Assembly: GCF_005577435.1 (NCBI RefSeq)
Contig: NZ_CP040396.1
Location: 2,608,501 to 2,672,500 of the forward strand
Reading direction: 5' to 3'
DNA from: Paenibacillus algicola
GTDB lineage: Bacteria; Bacillota; Bacilli; Paenibacillales; Paenibacillaceae
DNA length: 64,000 nt
The translations under genes and the position numbers were made by a program. The notes beneath the pieces are model-generated. The model was not told where the DNA came from, did not search any database, and was given only the letters and a program-made list of their open reading frames with translations. This document shows positions 26,257 to 35,811 of the stretch, piece by piece (within the stretch, counting starts at the first letter, position 1; the number at the start of each line of letters is the position of its first letter).

Positions 26257-27705
26257 CTAGTAAGCTTTTGCGAACAGGACGGTATGTTTTGCCTGCTCTT
26301 TGCAAACCAGACAGTGTGTTTTGTGCTGAGCTGCTTGGAATGGTATATTCCGGCTTGTCGCTCCGGTTTCCTGCTTTACCGTATCCTCGCAGGCTTCAGA
26401 GCCGCACCAGCCGGCAAGCGTAAAGCCCCGCTTTTCTTCCATGCTTTCCTTCATTTGATCCAGCGTATCTACATCATAGAAATGGTCTTCCCGGAATTGC
26501 TTCGCACGTGCAAACATTTCCTGATGTACCTGCTCCAGCATATCCTGAACCTCCTGGACCAGATCACTTTGCTGAATGATTTTCTTCTCACCGGTAATGC
26601 GGGAGACCAGAACGCAGACTCCGTTCTCCATATCGCGAGGTCCGATTTCCAGACGAACAGGTACGCCGCGCATTTCATATTCGTTAAATTTCCAGCCTGG
26701 ACGAGCGTCCTTATTATCGTCGACCCGAACGCGCACTCCGGCTGCTCTCAGCTCACGATACAGCTCGTCCGTACGCTCGACGACAGCATCCCAGGTTTTT
26801 GGAGGGCCGATCGGCACCATAATGACCTGGGTTGGCGCTACCTTCGGCGGCAATGCCAGTCCGCGGTCATCACCGTGCACCATAATAAGAGAGCCGATCA
26901 AGCGCGTGCTCACTCCCCAGGAGGTCGTATGGGCAAACTCAAGTGTGTTCTCACGGTTCAAGTATTGAATTTCGAACGCTTTAGAGAAATTGGTCCCCAT
27001 ATAGTGGGACGTTCCCGCCTGAACAGCACGTCCGTCCTTCATCATCGCTTCGATAGAATACGTATCCACAGCACCCGCAAATTTCTCGGACGGCGTCTTC
27101 TGGCCCTTGATAACCGGAATAGCAAGGATATTCTCCACAAACTCCGTGTAGATGTCCAGCATTTGCATCGTTTCCTGACGCGCTTCTTCCTCGGTTTCAT
27201 GGGCAGTATGTCCTTCCTGCCAGAGGAATTCACTCGTACGGAGGAAAGGCATTGTCCGCTTCTCCCATCGAACGACGTTGGCCCATTGATTAATGAGCAC
27301 CGGCAGATCACGATAGGATTGAATCCACTTGGAGTACATATGGCCGATCATCGTTTCCGAGGTCGGACGAATTGCCAGGCGCTCCTCCAGCTTCTCGCCA
27401 CCGGCTTCTGTAACCCAAGGCAATTCCGGATTAAAGCCTTCAACGTGCTCTTTTTCCTTCTGAAAGAAGCTCTCGGGAATGAAAAGAGGGAAGTATGCGT
27501 TGCGGTGACCGGTTTCCTTGAATCGGCGATCCAGCTCTTCCTTAATATGCTCCCAGATTTCGTAGCCGTCCGGCTTGAAGACAATACAGCCGCGTACCGG
27601 CGAGTAGTCCATTAAATCTGCTTTTTTGATGACATCAATATACCAGCGGGAAAAATCCTCTCCCTGCGGCGTAATTTCGGTCACAAACGCTTTATCCTTT
27701 GACAT
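26257..27705 (-). CDS. proS: Prolyl-tRNA synthetase, archaeal/eukaryal type (ProS type 3)
   Basis: Charges tRNA-Pro. The 482-residue protein is not the roughly 565-residue bacterial form with an editing insertion. It has the class II motifs (LAIRPTSETMI, then the RWEKRTMPFLRTSEFLW motif 2 near residue 155 and GDDRGLALPP motif 3 near 285), an anticodon-binding domain (VPIGPPKTWD onward) and a C-terminal zinc-type domain with GWCGSEAC and HCLVCKEQ ending in a tyrosine, all marks of the archaeal/eukaryal type. No INS editing domain is present. Start ATG with GGGAGG twelve bases upstream. It occupies the rseP-proS-polC slot that holds the bacterial type in B. subtilis. Confidence 0.95.
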   Translation of the reverse strand: MSKDKAFVTEITPQGEDFSRWYIDVIKKADLMDYSPVRGCIVFKPDGYEIWEHIKEELDRRFKETGHRNAYFPLFIPESFFQKEKEHVEGFNPELPWVTEAGGEKLEERLAIRPTSETMIGHMYSKWIQSYRDLPVLINQWANVVRWEKRTMPFLRTSEFLWQEGHTAHETEEEARQETMQMLDIYTEFVENILAIPVIKGQKTPSEKFAGAVDTYSIEAMMKDGRAVQAGTSHYMGTNFSKAFEIQYLNRENTLEFAHTTSWGVSTRLIGSLIMVHGDDRGLALPPKVAPTQVIMVPIGPPKTWDAVVERTDELYRELRAAGVRVRVDDNKDARPGWKFNEYEMRGVPVRLEIGPRDMENGVCVLVSRITGEKKIIQQSDLVQEVQDMLEQVHQEMFARAKQFREDHFYDVDTLDQMKESMEEKRGFTLAGWCGSEACEDTVKQETGATSRNIPFQAAQHKTHCLVCKEQAKHTVLFAKAY

Positions 27706-27746
27706 AAGAATTCTTGTCCTCCCATATGGCCCTCAAATATAAATAC

Positions 27747-27782
27747 AAAAGACGGCCGGAACGGCGAAGCCGAACCAGCCGC
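27747..27782 (-). terminator. Terminator after rseP
   Basis: On the minus strand CGGCTGG pairs with CCGGCCG around an inner CGGC-TTC-GCCG stem (27752-27781), followed by TTTTGTATTTATATTTG. Moderate T-run. Confidence 0.65.
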
Positions 27783-27791
27783 ACATCTACA

Positions 27792-29066
27792 CTACCCGTT
27801 AATCAGGCGTAAAATATCGTTATAGGTTACAGCAATCATCAACAGGAACAGCATAGCAAAGCCTACGAAGTGGACCATGCCTTCCCGGTTGGGATCAATC
27901 GGCTTGCCTCGCAGCGCCTCCACTCCCAAAAAAATCAGGCGGCTTCCGTCAAGCGCAGGAATCGGAAGCAGATTGAAGATGCCCAGGTACAGAGAGAGAA
28001 TGGCTGCCCAATAGGTCAGCTGCTCAATGCCCTGCTTCGCAATTTGACCCGTCACCTCAAAGGTGCGCACCGGACCGCCAAGATCATCCATATTAAACTG
28101 CTGAATTAATTGGCGGAACCCTTGAAAAATAATGCCGGTGGTATCCACCATTGCATTTCCTGCCCCGCCAACGGTCTCGCCAAAGCCGGCTGAGCGGCTG
28201 GGAAGCTCTGGTATGATGCCGACTTTGCCGCCTTCCTGGCCTTCCATGGAGCGCGGTGTCAGCGTCACATTGAACACTTCATCCCCCCGGCGCACGGTCC
28301 AATCCATCGCCTTGTCCTTCGATGCGGCAATCAGCTCGATCATCTTGGCGTAATCGGGTCCGATAGCCGTACCGTTAATCGTTTCAATGATATCTCCCTC
28401 ACGCAAATCCGCCTCGTCAGCCGGCATCCCTTTTGTAATCTCGCCGATCTGTACATATGTCGGATTCTCAATCGGAATTCCTGCCATCTGGATATGGAGA
28501 GCAAAGAGCACAAAGGCCAGCAAAAAGTTCATCAGCGGTCCGGCAAAGATCGCCAGCGATCGCTGTCCCACCGTCTTGCTGCCAAACTGACGGTTCTTTG
28601 GTGCAATCTGCGTCTCTGTGCCTTTGGCTACCATCATGGCTTGAGGATGCACCTCATATTGCTGAAGCTCTCCGTCTACGTCCAGACGCAGCGACAAGCG
28701 CTCCTCCAGATCAATGAATTGAACTTCCCCGCGCAGCACATTCTTGCGGGTGTCCAGCTGATCCAGATAAATCCGCTTTACCTTCTGGTCCTTGTCCAGT
28801 CGAACGGCAATCGTCTGCCCCGGTTGAATCTCAACCAGCTCCGGGTCCTCCCCGGCCATGCGGGCGTAGCCCCCAAACGGCAGCAGCCGCAGCGTAAACT
28901 GAGTTTCATTACGTTTATACGAGAACAGTTTCGGACCGAAACCAATCGCAAATTCACGTACCAATATCCCGGCGCGCTTGGCGAAATAATAATGTCCCCA
29001 CTCGTGCACCGTGACGATGACGAAAAACATCAGCACCGTCAAAAAAACAACCTGAACCATTTCCAA
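27792..29066 (-). CDS. rseP: Site-2 intramembrane zinc metalloprotease RseP/RasP
   Basis: Membrane protease that cleaves anti-sigma factors and signal-peptide remnants within the bilayer. Seen: the HEWGH zinc motif in the first membrane segment (near residue 22), the REFAIGFGPK and RLLPFGGYARMAGEDPE segments, a PDZ domain (about residues 210-290), a membrane segment with NLLPIPALDGSRL supplying the third zinc ligand, and a last membrane helix. I chose the TTG at 29064-29066 because GGGGG lies nine bases upstream; ATGs at 29073-29075 and 29085-29087 have poor spacing, so the start is uncertain. Downstream of dxr as in B. subtilis. Confidence 0.93.
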   Translation of the reverse strand: MEMVQVVFLTVLMFFVIVTVHEWGHYYFAKRAGILVREFAIGFGPKLFSYKRNETQFTLRLLPFGGYARMAGEDPELVEIQPGQTIAVRLDKDQKVKRIYLDQLDTRKNVLRGEVQFIDLEERLSLRLDVDGELQQYEVHPQAMMVAKGTETQIAPKNRQFGSKTVGQRSLAIFAGPLMNFLLAFVLFALHIQMAGIPIENPTYVQIGEITKGMPADEADLREGDIIETINGTAIGPDYAKMIELIAASKDKAMDWTVRRGDEVFNVTLTPRSMEGQEGGKVGIIPELPSRSAGFGETVGGAGNAMVDTTGIIFQGFRQLIQQFNMDDLGGPVRTFEVTGQIAKQGIEQLTYWAAILSLYLGIFNLLPIPALDGSRLIFLGVEALRGKPIDPNREGMVHFVGFAMLFLLMIAVTYNDILRLING

Positions 29067-29112
29067 AATTGACATCCCCCTTTTCATCTGAGAACGCAGC
29101 AGGTTCTTCTAG

Positions 29113-29140
29113 ATTATCATTATTCTCACGTCTCGGACAA
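29113..29140 (-). promoter_or_regulatory. Possible promoter upstream of rseP
   Basis: On the minus strand TTGTCC (29135-29140) and GATAAT (29113-29118) are separated by 16 bases in the 141-base gap between dxr and rseP. Spacing is one short of optimal. Confidence 0.35.
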
Positions 29141-29207
29141 GAGAATCAAAGACGCTTAGCTTTTTTAGGGGAAACTTGGACATGACCGGAGTACACCGCC
29201 CGTGCCT

Positions 29208-30347
29208 CTAGATTTCAGCAGCCACTTTTCGGGCCCATGCATCACTGTGGGCAATGGTCTCTAGCGAAGGCTCAGCAATGGATTCATGCTGATCCAGCAC
29301 AGCTTCAATGATTCTTTCAATATCAAGGAAGGCTATGCCGCGGTTCAAGAAACGGGACACCGCAACCTCGTTGGCTGCGTTAAATACGGTCGTTGCCGTA
29401 CCCCCTATTCTACCACATTCATAGGCCAGCTTTAAGCAAGGAAAACGTTCGAAGTCCATCTCTTTGAAATGCAGCTTCCCGGCTTCAGCCAGGGATAACT
29501 GCGGCGAGGCTGAGTGCCAGCGCTCCGGATACGTCAAGGCGTACTGAATCGGAACTCTCATATCCGGATTCCCCAGTTGAGCCATAATGCTGGAGTCGCG
29601 GAATTGAACGAAGGAGTGGACAATGCTTTCGGGATGCAGCAGCACCTTGATCGAATCATAGGGCAGTCCAAACAGCCAATGCGCCTCGATCACTTCAAGC
29701 CCTTTGTTCACCATCGTTGCCGAATCAATCGTTATTTTGGAGCCCATAGACCAGTTAGGATGCTTCAGCGCATCCTCCACAGTGACATTTTTAAGCTCAT
29801 CCCGGCTTAAATGTCGAAACGAGCCGCCGGATGCAGTCAAGGTGATGAAATCAATATCTTCCATCCGCTCGCCATTCAGGCACTGAAAGATGGCAGAATG
29901 TTCACTGTCAATAGGAAGCAGAGACACACCCTTCTCTCGCGCCCGTGCCGTTACAAGATGGCCTGCGGTCACCAGCGTTTCCTTGTTCGCAAGACCGATG
30001 CTTTTGCCGGCATCAATTGCAGCCAGCGTGGAAGGCAGCCCCATGCTGCCTACCACCGCGGTCACGACCGTATCCGCTTCACTCCCGGCGCCCACCTCAA
30101 TCATACCCTCGCTGCCGTAATAGAGCTTGGTGCCTGCCGGAAGATCGTTAGCGATACGATCAGCCAGCTCTTGCGTGGATACGGATACCTTCTTCGGTTT
30201 AAATTCCTGCACCTGGCGCAGCAGCAGCTCAATATTGTTTCCGGCAGCCAGGCCCTCGATTTGAAAATGCTCGGGGTAGCTAGCGACAACATCCAGGGTT
30301 TGTGTTCCGATCGAGCCCGTGGAACCGAGCACGCTGATTTTCTTCAT
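29208..30347 (-). CDS. dxr: 1-deoxy-D-xylulose-5-phosphate reductoisomerase
   Basis: Converts deoxyxylulose phosphate to methylerythritol phosphate, the committed step of the MEP isoprenoid pathway. The 379-residue protein has the NADPH motif [14 protein letters not shown] (residues 6-19), the metal-binding PIDSEHSA segment (near residue 146), the flexible-loop region with [16 protein letters not shown] and the C-terminal [11 protein letters not shown] helix. Start ATG, 20 bases after cdsA. UppS, two genes upstream, consumes the isoprenoid product, so pathway and user are co-expressed. Confidence 0.97.
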   Translation of the reverse strand: MKKISVLGSTGSIGTQTLDVVASYPEHFQIEGLAAGNNIELLLRQVQEFKPKKVSVSTQELADRIANDLPAGTKLYYGSEGMIEVGAGSEADTVVTAVVGSMGLPSTLAAIDAGKSIGLANKETLVTAGHLVTARAREKGVSLLPIDSEHSAIFQCLNGERMEDIDFITLTASGGSFRHLSRDELKNVTVEDALKHPNWSMGSKITIDSATMVNKGLEVIEAHWLFGLPYDSIKVLLHPESIVHSFVQFRDSSIMAQLGNPDMRVPIQYALTYPERWHSASPQLSLAEAGKLHFKEMDFERFPCLKLAYECGRIGGTATTVFNAANEVAVSRFLNRGIAFLDIERIIEAVLDQHESIAEPSLETIAHSDAWARKVAAEI

Positions 30348-30367
30348 GAGCAGTTATCTATCCTTTC

Positions 30368-31168
30368 TCAGTAAGGCAGCAGCCCCCAAATATGTACAAA
30401 CGGAAACACAATGATCCAGCTGTCACAGCGATCCAGGATCCCGCCATGTCCAGGCAGAATGCTGCCTGAATCCTTAATGCCGTACACGCGTTTATAAGCA
30501 GATTGAATCAGGTCACCCAGTTGTCCAATCACAGCGCTAACCAGACCAATGAGCAGCGCCTGGCCTACAGGCAGGATCCCGCCGGAGAATACCGAGAACA
30601 CAAGTGAGGTGAGGATCGCAATGAACACACCCCCGAGCGCGCCTTCAATCGTTTTGTTCGGGCTGATCGCTGGCCACAGCTTAGTTCTGCCGATCTTTTT
30701 CCCTACGAAATAGGCGCCGGCATCACTGGCCCAGATTGAAGCAAACAGGAGAAAGGTCCAGAATAACCCGTTTCCGTCAGCGGCAGCACGCGATTCGGCA
30801 ATGTAGGAAAAGCCAGTACCAATATAGACAACCCCCAGAAACATGACTGAGACCAGCTGGATCCCTGTTTTGTTCTTGCTAAATACGGTCACCAGCAGGA
30901 ACAGAAGCAGCAATGTCCACATGATCTGGATGAATGACACCTGCAGCTGAATTTCAAGGAGAGACCAAGGAAACACAAACCATAGCACTCCCAAATAACC
31001 GACGATGGCTGTCGCACCGAAAGGAGCAAGCTTTGCCATTCGGGCAAATTCATAATAACCGACCAGTGACATGGCCAAAATCAATAAATGATACCAAAGC
31101 CCTCCAGCCAAGCACAGCCCCAGAAACAGGGCACCGGCCACAATACCTGTTACGATCCGCTCTTTCAT
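30368..31168 (-). CDS. cdsA: Phosphatidate cytidylyltransferase
   Basis: Makes CDP-diacylglycerol from phosphatidate and CTP, the branch point of phospholipid synthesis. The 266-residue protein is almost wholly hydrophobic with about seven to eight membrane spans. The C-terminal family signature is clear: SAYKRVYGIKDSGSILPGHG followed by GGILDRCDSW. Start ATG, 19 bases after uppS and 20 before dxr, in the conserved uppS-cdsA-dxr-rseP order. Confidence 0.96.
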   Translation of the reverse strand: MKERIVTGIVAGALFLGLCLAGGLWYHLLILAMSLVGYYEFARMAKLAPFGATAIVGYLGVLWFVFPWSLLEIQLQVSFIQIMWTLLLLFLLVTVFSKNKTGIQLVSVMFLGVVYIGTGFSYIAESRAAADGNGLFWTFLLFASIWASDAGAYFVGKKIGRTKLWPAISPNKTIEGALGGVFIAILTSLVFSVFSGGILPVGQALLIGLVSAVIGQLGDLIQSAYKRVYGIKDSGSILPGHGGILDRCDSWIIVFPFVHIWGLLPY

Positions 31169-31187
31169 TCCGAAGCTACCTCCATTA

Positions 31188-31955
31188 CTAGGTCAACCCG
31201 CCGTAACGGCGTGTTCGGTGTTGATATTCTGCCACGGCCTCCTGAAGATGAGCACCCGTAAACTCCGGCCACAAAATATCAGTGAACCAGAGCTCACTAT
31301 AGGCCAGCTGCCATAGCATAAAGTTGCTCAGACGCAGTTCTCCGCTTGTACGAATGAGCAGGTCCGGGTCTGGCAGACTGCCTGACAGCAGACGTGAGCC
31401 GATCATCTCCTCTGTGATGTCCTCCGGCTTAAGGCTTCCCCGGTGTATATCCTGACCCATCTCCTGAATACAACGGGTGAGCTCTTTGCGGCTGCCGTAA
31501 TTCAGCGCAAAATTCAAGACCATTCCGTCATTATCTGCCGTTCTTGCTACAGCTTCCTTCATTGCCTCCAGCGTATGCGATGGAAGATCCTCCGGATGTC
31601 CCATCATCGTTACGCGAACATTTTTGTCAATCAGCTCTTCCAGCTCAATAGCCAGAAATTCTTGCGGAAGCTTCATTAAGAATTCGACTTCTTCCTTAGG
31701 ACGCTTCCAGTTTTCCGTTGAAAAAGCATACAGTGTCAATATCTTGATCCCCAAATCATCCGCTGCAATCGCTGCTCTTTTGACGGCCTTCATTCCATTC
31801 TGATGACCAATAATGCGCGGCATACCGCGTTTCTTGGCCCATCGGCCGTTGCCATCCATAATAATGGCGACATGCTCTGGAATATTGTCAGCGGCAAGCT
31901 GCAGCTCCGGCTGACTGTCCCCACGATTCAACCACGAACGAACCCGTTTGATCAT
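31188..31955 (-). CDS. uppS: Undecaprenyl diphosphate synthase (cis-prenyltransferase)
   Basis: Elongates farnesyl diphosphate to the C55 lipid carrier of cell-wall synthesis. The protein has the catalytic IIMDGNGRWAKKRG motif (aspartate in MDGNGRW, near residue 32), the STENWKRP segment, and RTSGELRLSNFMLWQ with the C-terminal DILWPEF motif. The ATG at 31953-31955 has GGAGG seven bases upstream and gives 255 residues; an ATG 13 codons earlier lacks a ribosome site. Confidence 0.96.
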   Translation of the reverse strand: MIKRVRSWLNRGDSQPELQLAADNIPEHVAIIMDGNGRWAKKRGMPRIIGHQNGMKAVKRAAIAADDLGIKILTLYAFSTENWKRPKEEVEFLMKLPQEFLAIELEELIDKNVRVTMMGHPEDLPSHTLEAMKEAVARTADNDGMVLNFALNYGSRKELTRCIQEMGQDIHRGSLKPEDITEEMIGSRLLSGSLPDPDLLIRTSGELRLSNFMLWQLAYSELWFTDILWPEFTGAHLQEAVAEYQHRTRRYGGLT

Positions 31956-31992
31956 TCTATTTCCTCCAGCATCACTCTGCTTGAAAGAGACC

Positions 31993-32016
31993 AAAACCCC
32001 ACCGCTAACGGAGGGG
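31993..32016 (-). terminator. Terminator after frr
   Basis: On the minus strand CCCCtCCG-TTAG-CGGtGGGG (31997-32016, one internal mismatch) is followed by TTTTGGTCTC. A short T-run suggests partial termination before uppS. Confidence 0.65.
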
Positions 32017-32026
32017 CCAAAAGTCT

Positions 32027-32580
32027 CTATACTTCCATAATCTCTTTTTCTTTGGCAAGTAGCACCTTGTCAACCTCGGCAATGAACTTGTCCGTTGTCT
32101 TCTGAATATCGTCCTGATGTCTCCGGGACTCGTCCTCAGAAATATCTGTTTTTTCCATCTTTTTAATATCGTCATTGGCATCACGGCGAATGTTACGGAT
32201 CGCAACCTTGGCTTCTTCGCCAAATTTCTTGGTCATTTTCACGAGCTCCGCTCTCCGCTCTTCCGTAAGTGGCGGAATCGACAGACGAATCTGGCTGCCG
32301 TCATTTGCCGGTGTGAGACCCAGGTCTGATTTCATGATCGCTCTTTCGATATCTCCCAGGGAGGTTTTATCCCAGGGCTGAATCATTAATGTACGCGGAT
32401 CCGGTGTCGTAATGTTCGCCAGCTGGCTTACCGGTGTCGGAGCACCGTAGTATTCCACCTGAATCCGGTCCAGAAGCGCGGTGCTTGCTCTTCCGGCACG
32501 CAGGCTGGCCAGGTCGCGCTTCAAAGACAGAATCGCTTTCTCCATGCGCTCTTCAGCATTTTTCTTGACCGTTTGCGGCA

Positions 32581-32581
<1 letters not shown>
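32027..32581 (-). CDS. frr: Ribosome recycling factor
   Basis: RRF, with EF-G, splits post-termination ribosomes. The 184-residue protein has the usual tRNA-mimic layout, with RAGRAST and [11 protein letters not shown] (about residues 30-48), PLTQLANI-like turn and the [12 protein letters not shown] segment (about 106-117), then long helices. Its ATG shares one base with the pyrH stop (TAATG), so the two are translationally coupled. Confidence 0.97.
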
Positions 32582-33333
<752 letters not shown>

Positions 33334-33366
33334 TCAGCTTGACGCATCCGTCTTGGTTCCACTTTA

Positions 33367-33402
33367 TAAAAGAAGGAACACAATGTGTTCCGGCTCTTTT
33401 AT
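33367..33402 (-). terminator. Terminator after tsf
   Basis: On the minus strand a perfect GGAACACA/TGTGTTCC stem, extended by AAAAGA with TTCTTTT, forms a hairpin ending in TTCTTTTATAAAG. Confidence 0.75.
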
Positions 33403-33423
33403 ACTATGTCAGCTGCAAGCAGC

Positions 33424-34074
33424 TTATTTGTTAACTTGTGCCATTACCTCTTCAACGAAGTTGTCCTGCTTCTTCTCCAGGCCTTCACCCAGCTCAAAAC
33501 GTACGAAGCGGCGGATAGAGATGTTCTCACCGATGGTGCTGATTTTCTCATTCAGCAATACGCTGATCGTTTTGTCCGGGTCCTTCACGAAGGATTGCTC
33601 CATCAGGCAATACTCTTCATAGTACTTGTTGATGCGGCCTTCAACCATTTTCTCAACGATCTTCTCTGGCTTGCCTTCGTTCAGAGCCTGAGCCTTCAGA
33701 ATTTCCTTCTCTTGCTCGAGCTCTTCTGTAGGAACCTCTTCACGACGAACATATTTCGGGCTTGCTGCTGCGATATGCATTGCGATATCACGCGCAAATT
33801 CCTTGAACTGATCGGTTTTGCCTACAAAGTCGGTTTCGCAGTTGATTTCAACCAGGACGCCGATACGGCCGCCGCCGTGAATGTAAGATTCAACAACGCC
33901 CTCCGTTGCCACACGGCCAGCTTTGCTGGCTGCAGCAGACAGGCCTTTTTCGCGAAGCAGCGCGATGGCCTTGTCGATATCACCGTTTGTTTCGTCGAGC
34001 GCTTTCTTGCAGTCGAGCATACCGGCTCCTGTTCTTTCACGAAGCTCTTTTACAGCACTAGCGGATACTGCCAT
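33424..34074 (-). CDS. tsf: Elongation factor Ts (short form)
   Basis: Nucleotide exchange factor for EF-Tu. The protein starts [26 protein letters not shown] (UBA-like domain), then has [16 protein letters not shown] (near residue 75) and a C-terminal [12 protein letters not shown] segment. At 216 residues it is much shorter than B. subtilis EF-Ts (293) and resembles compact forms in which part of the core dimerisation region is missing. The ATG at 34072-34074 has GGAGGG upstream. It follows rpsB after a terminator. Confidence 0.96.
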   Translation of the reverse strand: MAVSASAVKELRERTGAGMLDCKKALDETNGDIDKAIALLREKGLSAAASKAGRVATEGVVESYIHGGGRIGVLVEINCETDFVGKTDQFKEFARDIAMHIAAASPKYVRREEVPTEELEQEKEILKAQALNEGKPEKIVEKMVEGRINKYYEEYCLMEQSFVKDPDKTISVLLNEKISTIGENISIRRFVRFELGEGLEKKQDNFVEEVMAQVNK

Positions 34075-34145
34075 TTCAAATCCCTCCAATGGTTATTATG
34101 ACTATTCAGTCCTGATTTACAACTAAGTATAGGCTTTTATTCCTT

Positions 34146-34190
34146 AAAAAAAGGGCAGTGAAAGGTTATCCACCTACCAACCACCCTTTT
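34146..34190 (-). terminator. Terminator between rpsB and tsf
   Basis: On the minus strand AAAGGG pairs with CCCTTT around an inner GGTT/AACC stem, followed by seven T (34146-34152). Probably leaky, adjusting the S2 to EF-Ts ratio. Confidence 0.75.
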
Positions 34191-34221
34191 CATTTAATTC
34201 ATAGTATGTGACCTGCTTGAA

Positions 34222-34920
34222 TTAAGCAGTAGTCTCTTCGCCTTGATGTGCTTCCACAACTGCGTCAGCCATTTTACCAGTCAACAGCTTGACAGCGCGA
34301 ATTGCATCGTCGTTACCCGGAATCACGTAGTCAATCTCGTCCGGATCACAGTTCGTGTCCACGATGCCTACGATTGGGATGCCCAGCTTGCGTGCTTCTG
34401 CAACAGCGATACGCTCTTTGCGAGGATCGATGATGAACAGCGCGCTTGGAAGGCCCTTCATGTTCTTGATACCGCCGAGGAATTTCTCCAGACGATCTTT
34501 CTCCTTGCGAAGAAGGATAACTTCTTTCTTAGGCAGCACTTCAAACGTGCCGTCCTCTTCCCATCTTTCCAGTTCCTTCAGACGGTTAATCCGCTTCTGG
34601 ATGGTTTCGAAGTTAGTCAGCGTTCCGCCGAGCCAGCGCTGGTTAATGTAGTACATGCCGCAGCGTTCAGCTTCTTCTTTCACGGAATCTTGAGCCTGCT
34701 TCTTAGTACCTACGAAAAGAATAGTTCCGTTGTCAGCGCTCAGGCCTTTCACGAAATTGTATGCCTCTTCGACTTTCTTAACTGTCTTTTGCAGGTCAAT
34801 AATGTAAATACCGTTTCTTTCAGTGAAGATAAATTTGTCCATTTTCGGGTTCCAACGACGAGTCTGGTGACCGAAGTGTACCCCAGCTTCCAAAAGCTGT
34901 TTCATGGAGATAACTGCCAT
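34222..34920 (-). CDS. rpsB: 30S ribosomal protein S2
   Basis: S2 joins the 30S head late in assembly and is needed for S1 binding where present. The 232-residue protein has the full signature [24 protein letters not shown] opening, [12 protein letters not shown] (near residue 90) and the [14 protein letters not shown] segment (near 180). The ATG at 34918-34920 is preceded by AGGAGGTG; codons upstream to 34971 are leader. It has its own promoter and a leader of about 115 bases that may carry S2 autoregulation, which I infer from other bacteria. Confidence 0.97.
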   Translation of the reverse strand: MAVISMKQLLEAGVHFGHQTRRWNPKMDKFIFTERNGIYIIDLQKTVKKVEEAYNFVKGLSADNGTILFVGTKKQAQDSVKEEAERCGMYYINQRWLGGTLTNFETIQKRINRLKELERWEEDGTFEVLPKKEVILLRKEKDRLEKFLGGIKNMKGLPSALFIIDPRKERIAVAEARKLGIPIVGIVDTNCDPDEIDYVIPGNDDAIRAVKLLTGKMADAVVEAHQGEETTA

Positions 34921-35043
34921 CTTCACACACCTCCTAAGTTTGGTTTTTTGTGTGCCCTCCGCCCGGTTCATCTCCCGCTGAGACTTTCCATAGAAAGCAC
35001 CCTCAACGAAATTCCCAAAGCGTGTGTTTTAACACCGTCAATT

Positions 35044-35072
35044 ACTATAACATATCATTGGACGGGATGCAA
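35044..35072 (-). promoter_or_regulatory. Sigma-A promoter for rpsB
   Basis: On the minus strand TTGCAT (35067-35072) and TATAGT (35044-35049) are separated by 17 bases, directly after the fla/che operon terminator. The leader from about 35037 to 34921 contains a small GTGTT/AACAC hairpin. Confidence 0.75.
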
Positions 35073-35113
35073 TTTATTTTCCGAGCCCTTCCACTGACGG
35101 CTGCATAAGCTGC

Positions 35114-35146
35114 AAAAAACGCCCGGGCATTGGCTGCCGCGGACGT
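35114..35146 (-). terminator. Terminator at the end of the fla/che operon
   Basis: On the minus strand ACG-TCCG-C-GGCA, loop GCCAA, TGCC-CGGG-CGT forms a GC-rich hairpin followed by six T (35114-35119). It begins at the stop codon of the last gene and separates the flagellar operon from rpsB. Confidence 0.85.
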
Positions 35147-35811
35147 CAGGATTGAGGCTTGCTTGTAATCTTCTCCATAATTGAGCCGAAGCTTTCCCCT
35201 TTGCGGAAGGTGAAGGTGCCCTGTTGAATTGACAGGTTAATCTTCTTCTCTGTCGCGGCTGTCACAAAAGCTGCGGCATCCTGAATCACCCCGGACTGCT
35301 TCAGTCCTGCAGCGACATCACTTAAATGTGCTCCTGGAGGAATGCTATATTTAATATAGACAGCTTTAGGTGCTTCCGGCGCCGCCGGAGGGGCTGATTT
35401 CTGCGGCGCCGGCTCTGCGGCGGGGGCAGGTGCTTTCGCCTCCGGTGCTGTGGTCTTCTCAGGACTCTCAGGCTGGGAAGGCGCAGCAGGCTCTAAGCTG
35501 CCGCCTTGATCAGCAGGAGATGCCTTTGGTGCAGCAGCGCCGCCCTGCTGATTATCAGAACCAGTTGGTTGCTGCTGTTCATCCTGCTTCTGAAGCTCGG
35601 ACCACTCTTCCTCCGTCATCAGCTCTTCTTGTGACTCTAGGACGCGCAGGTTGATGCTGTCTGCCGCCTGCTCCAGCTCCTCCCGGGTCCACTCCGTTTT
35701 ACTTTCATCAGTGCTTGAAGCCGCTTGTCCCAGAAACATGAGCTGCAGCAGCACGGCACCCAGAATAAGGCCCAGGCCCAAGCCGTTTAGAAAGCTCTTG
35801 TTCTTGATCAT
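35146..35811 (-). CDS. Membrane-anchored protein with a YceG-like C-terminal domain
   Basis: A 221-residue protein of uncertain function. It has one N-terminal membrane span (about residues 9-30), an acidic helical segment with EELEQAADSINLRVLESQEELM, a 75-residue Pro/Ala/Glu-rich linker, and a C-terminal fold (about 145-215) with IKYSIPPGAHLSDVAAGLKQSGVI, which resembles the LysM-like/YceG (MltG) N-terminal module. No transglycosylase catalytic part is present. It is the last gene before the operon terminator and overlaps the SwrB-like gene by four bases. It may bind peptidoglycan near the flagellum or division site; this is inference. Confidence 0.8.
   Translation of the reverse strand: MIKNKSFLNGLGLGLILGAVLLQLMFLGQAASSTDESKTEWTREELEQAADSINLRVLESQEELMTEEEWSELQKQDEQQQPTGSDNQQGGAAAPKASPADQGGSLEPAAPSQPESPEKTTAPEAKAPAPAAEPAPQKSAPPAAPEAPKAVYIKYSIPPGAHLSDVAAGLKQSGVIQDAAAFVTAATEKKINLSIQQGTFTFRKGESFGSIMEKITSKPQS

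Noticed and set aside
26284..27615. 443-codon open frame on the plus strand opposite proS
   Set aside because: Shadow of the proS coding strand; composition is not protein-like and proS motifs run through the whole length.
27706..27746. T-box riboswitch before proS
   Set aside because: Only about 40 bases separate the rseP terminator from proS, too short for a T-box.
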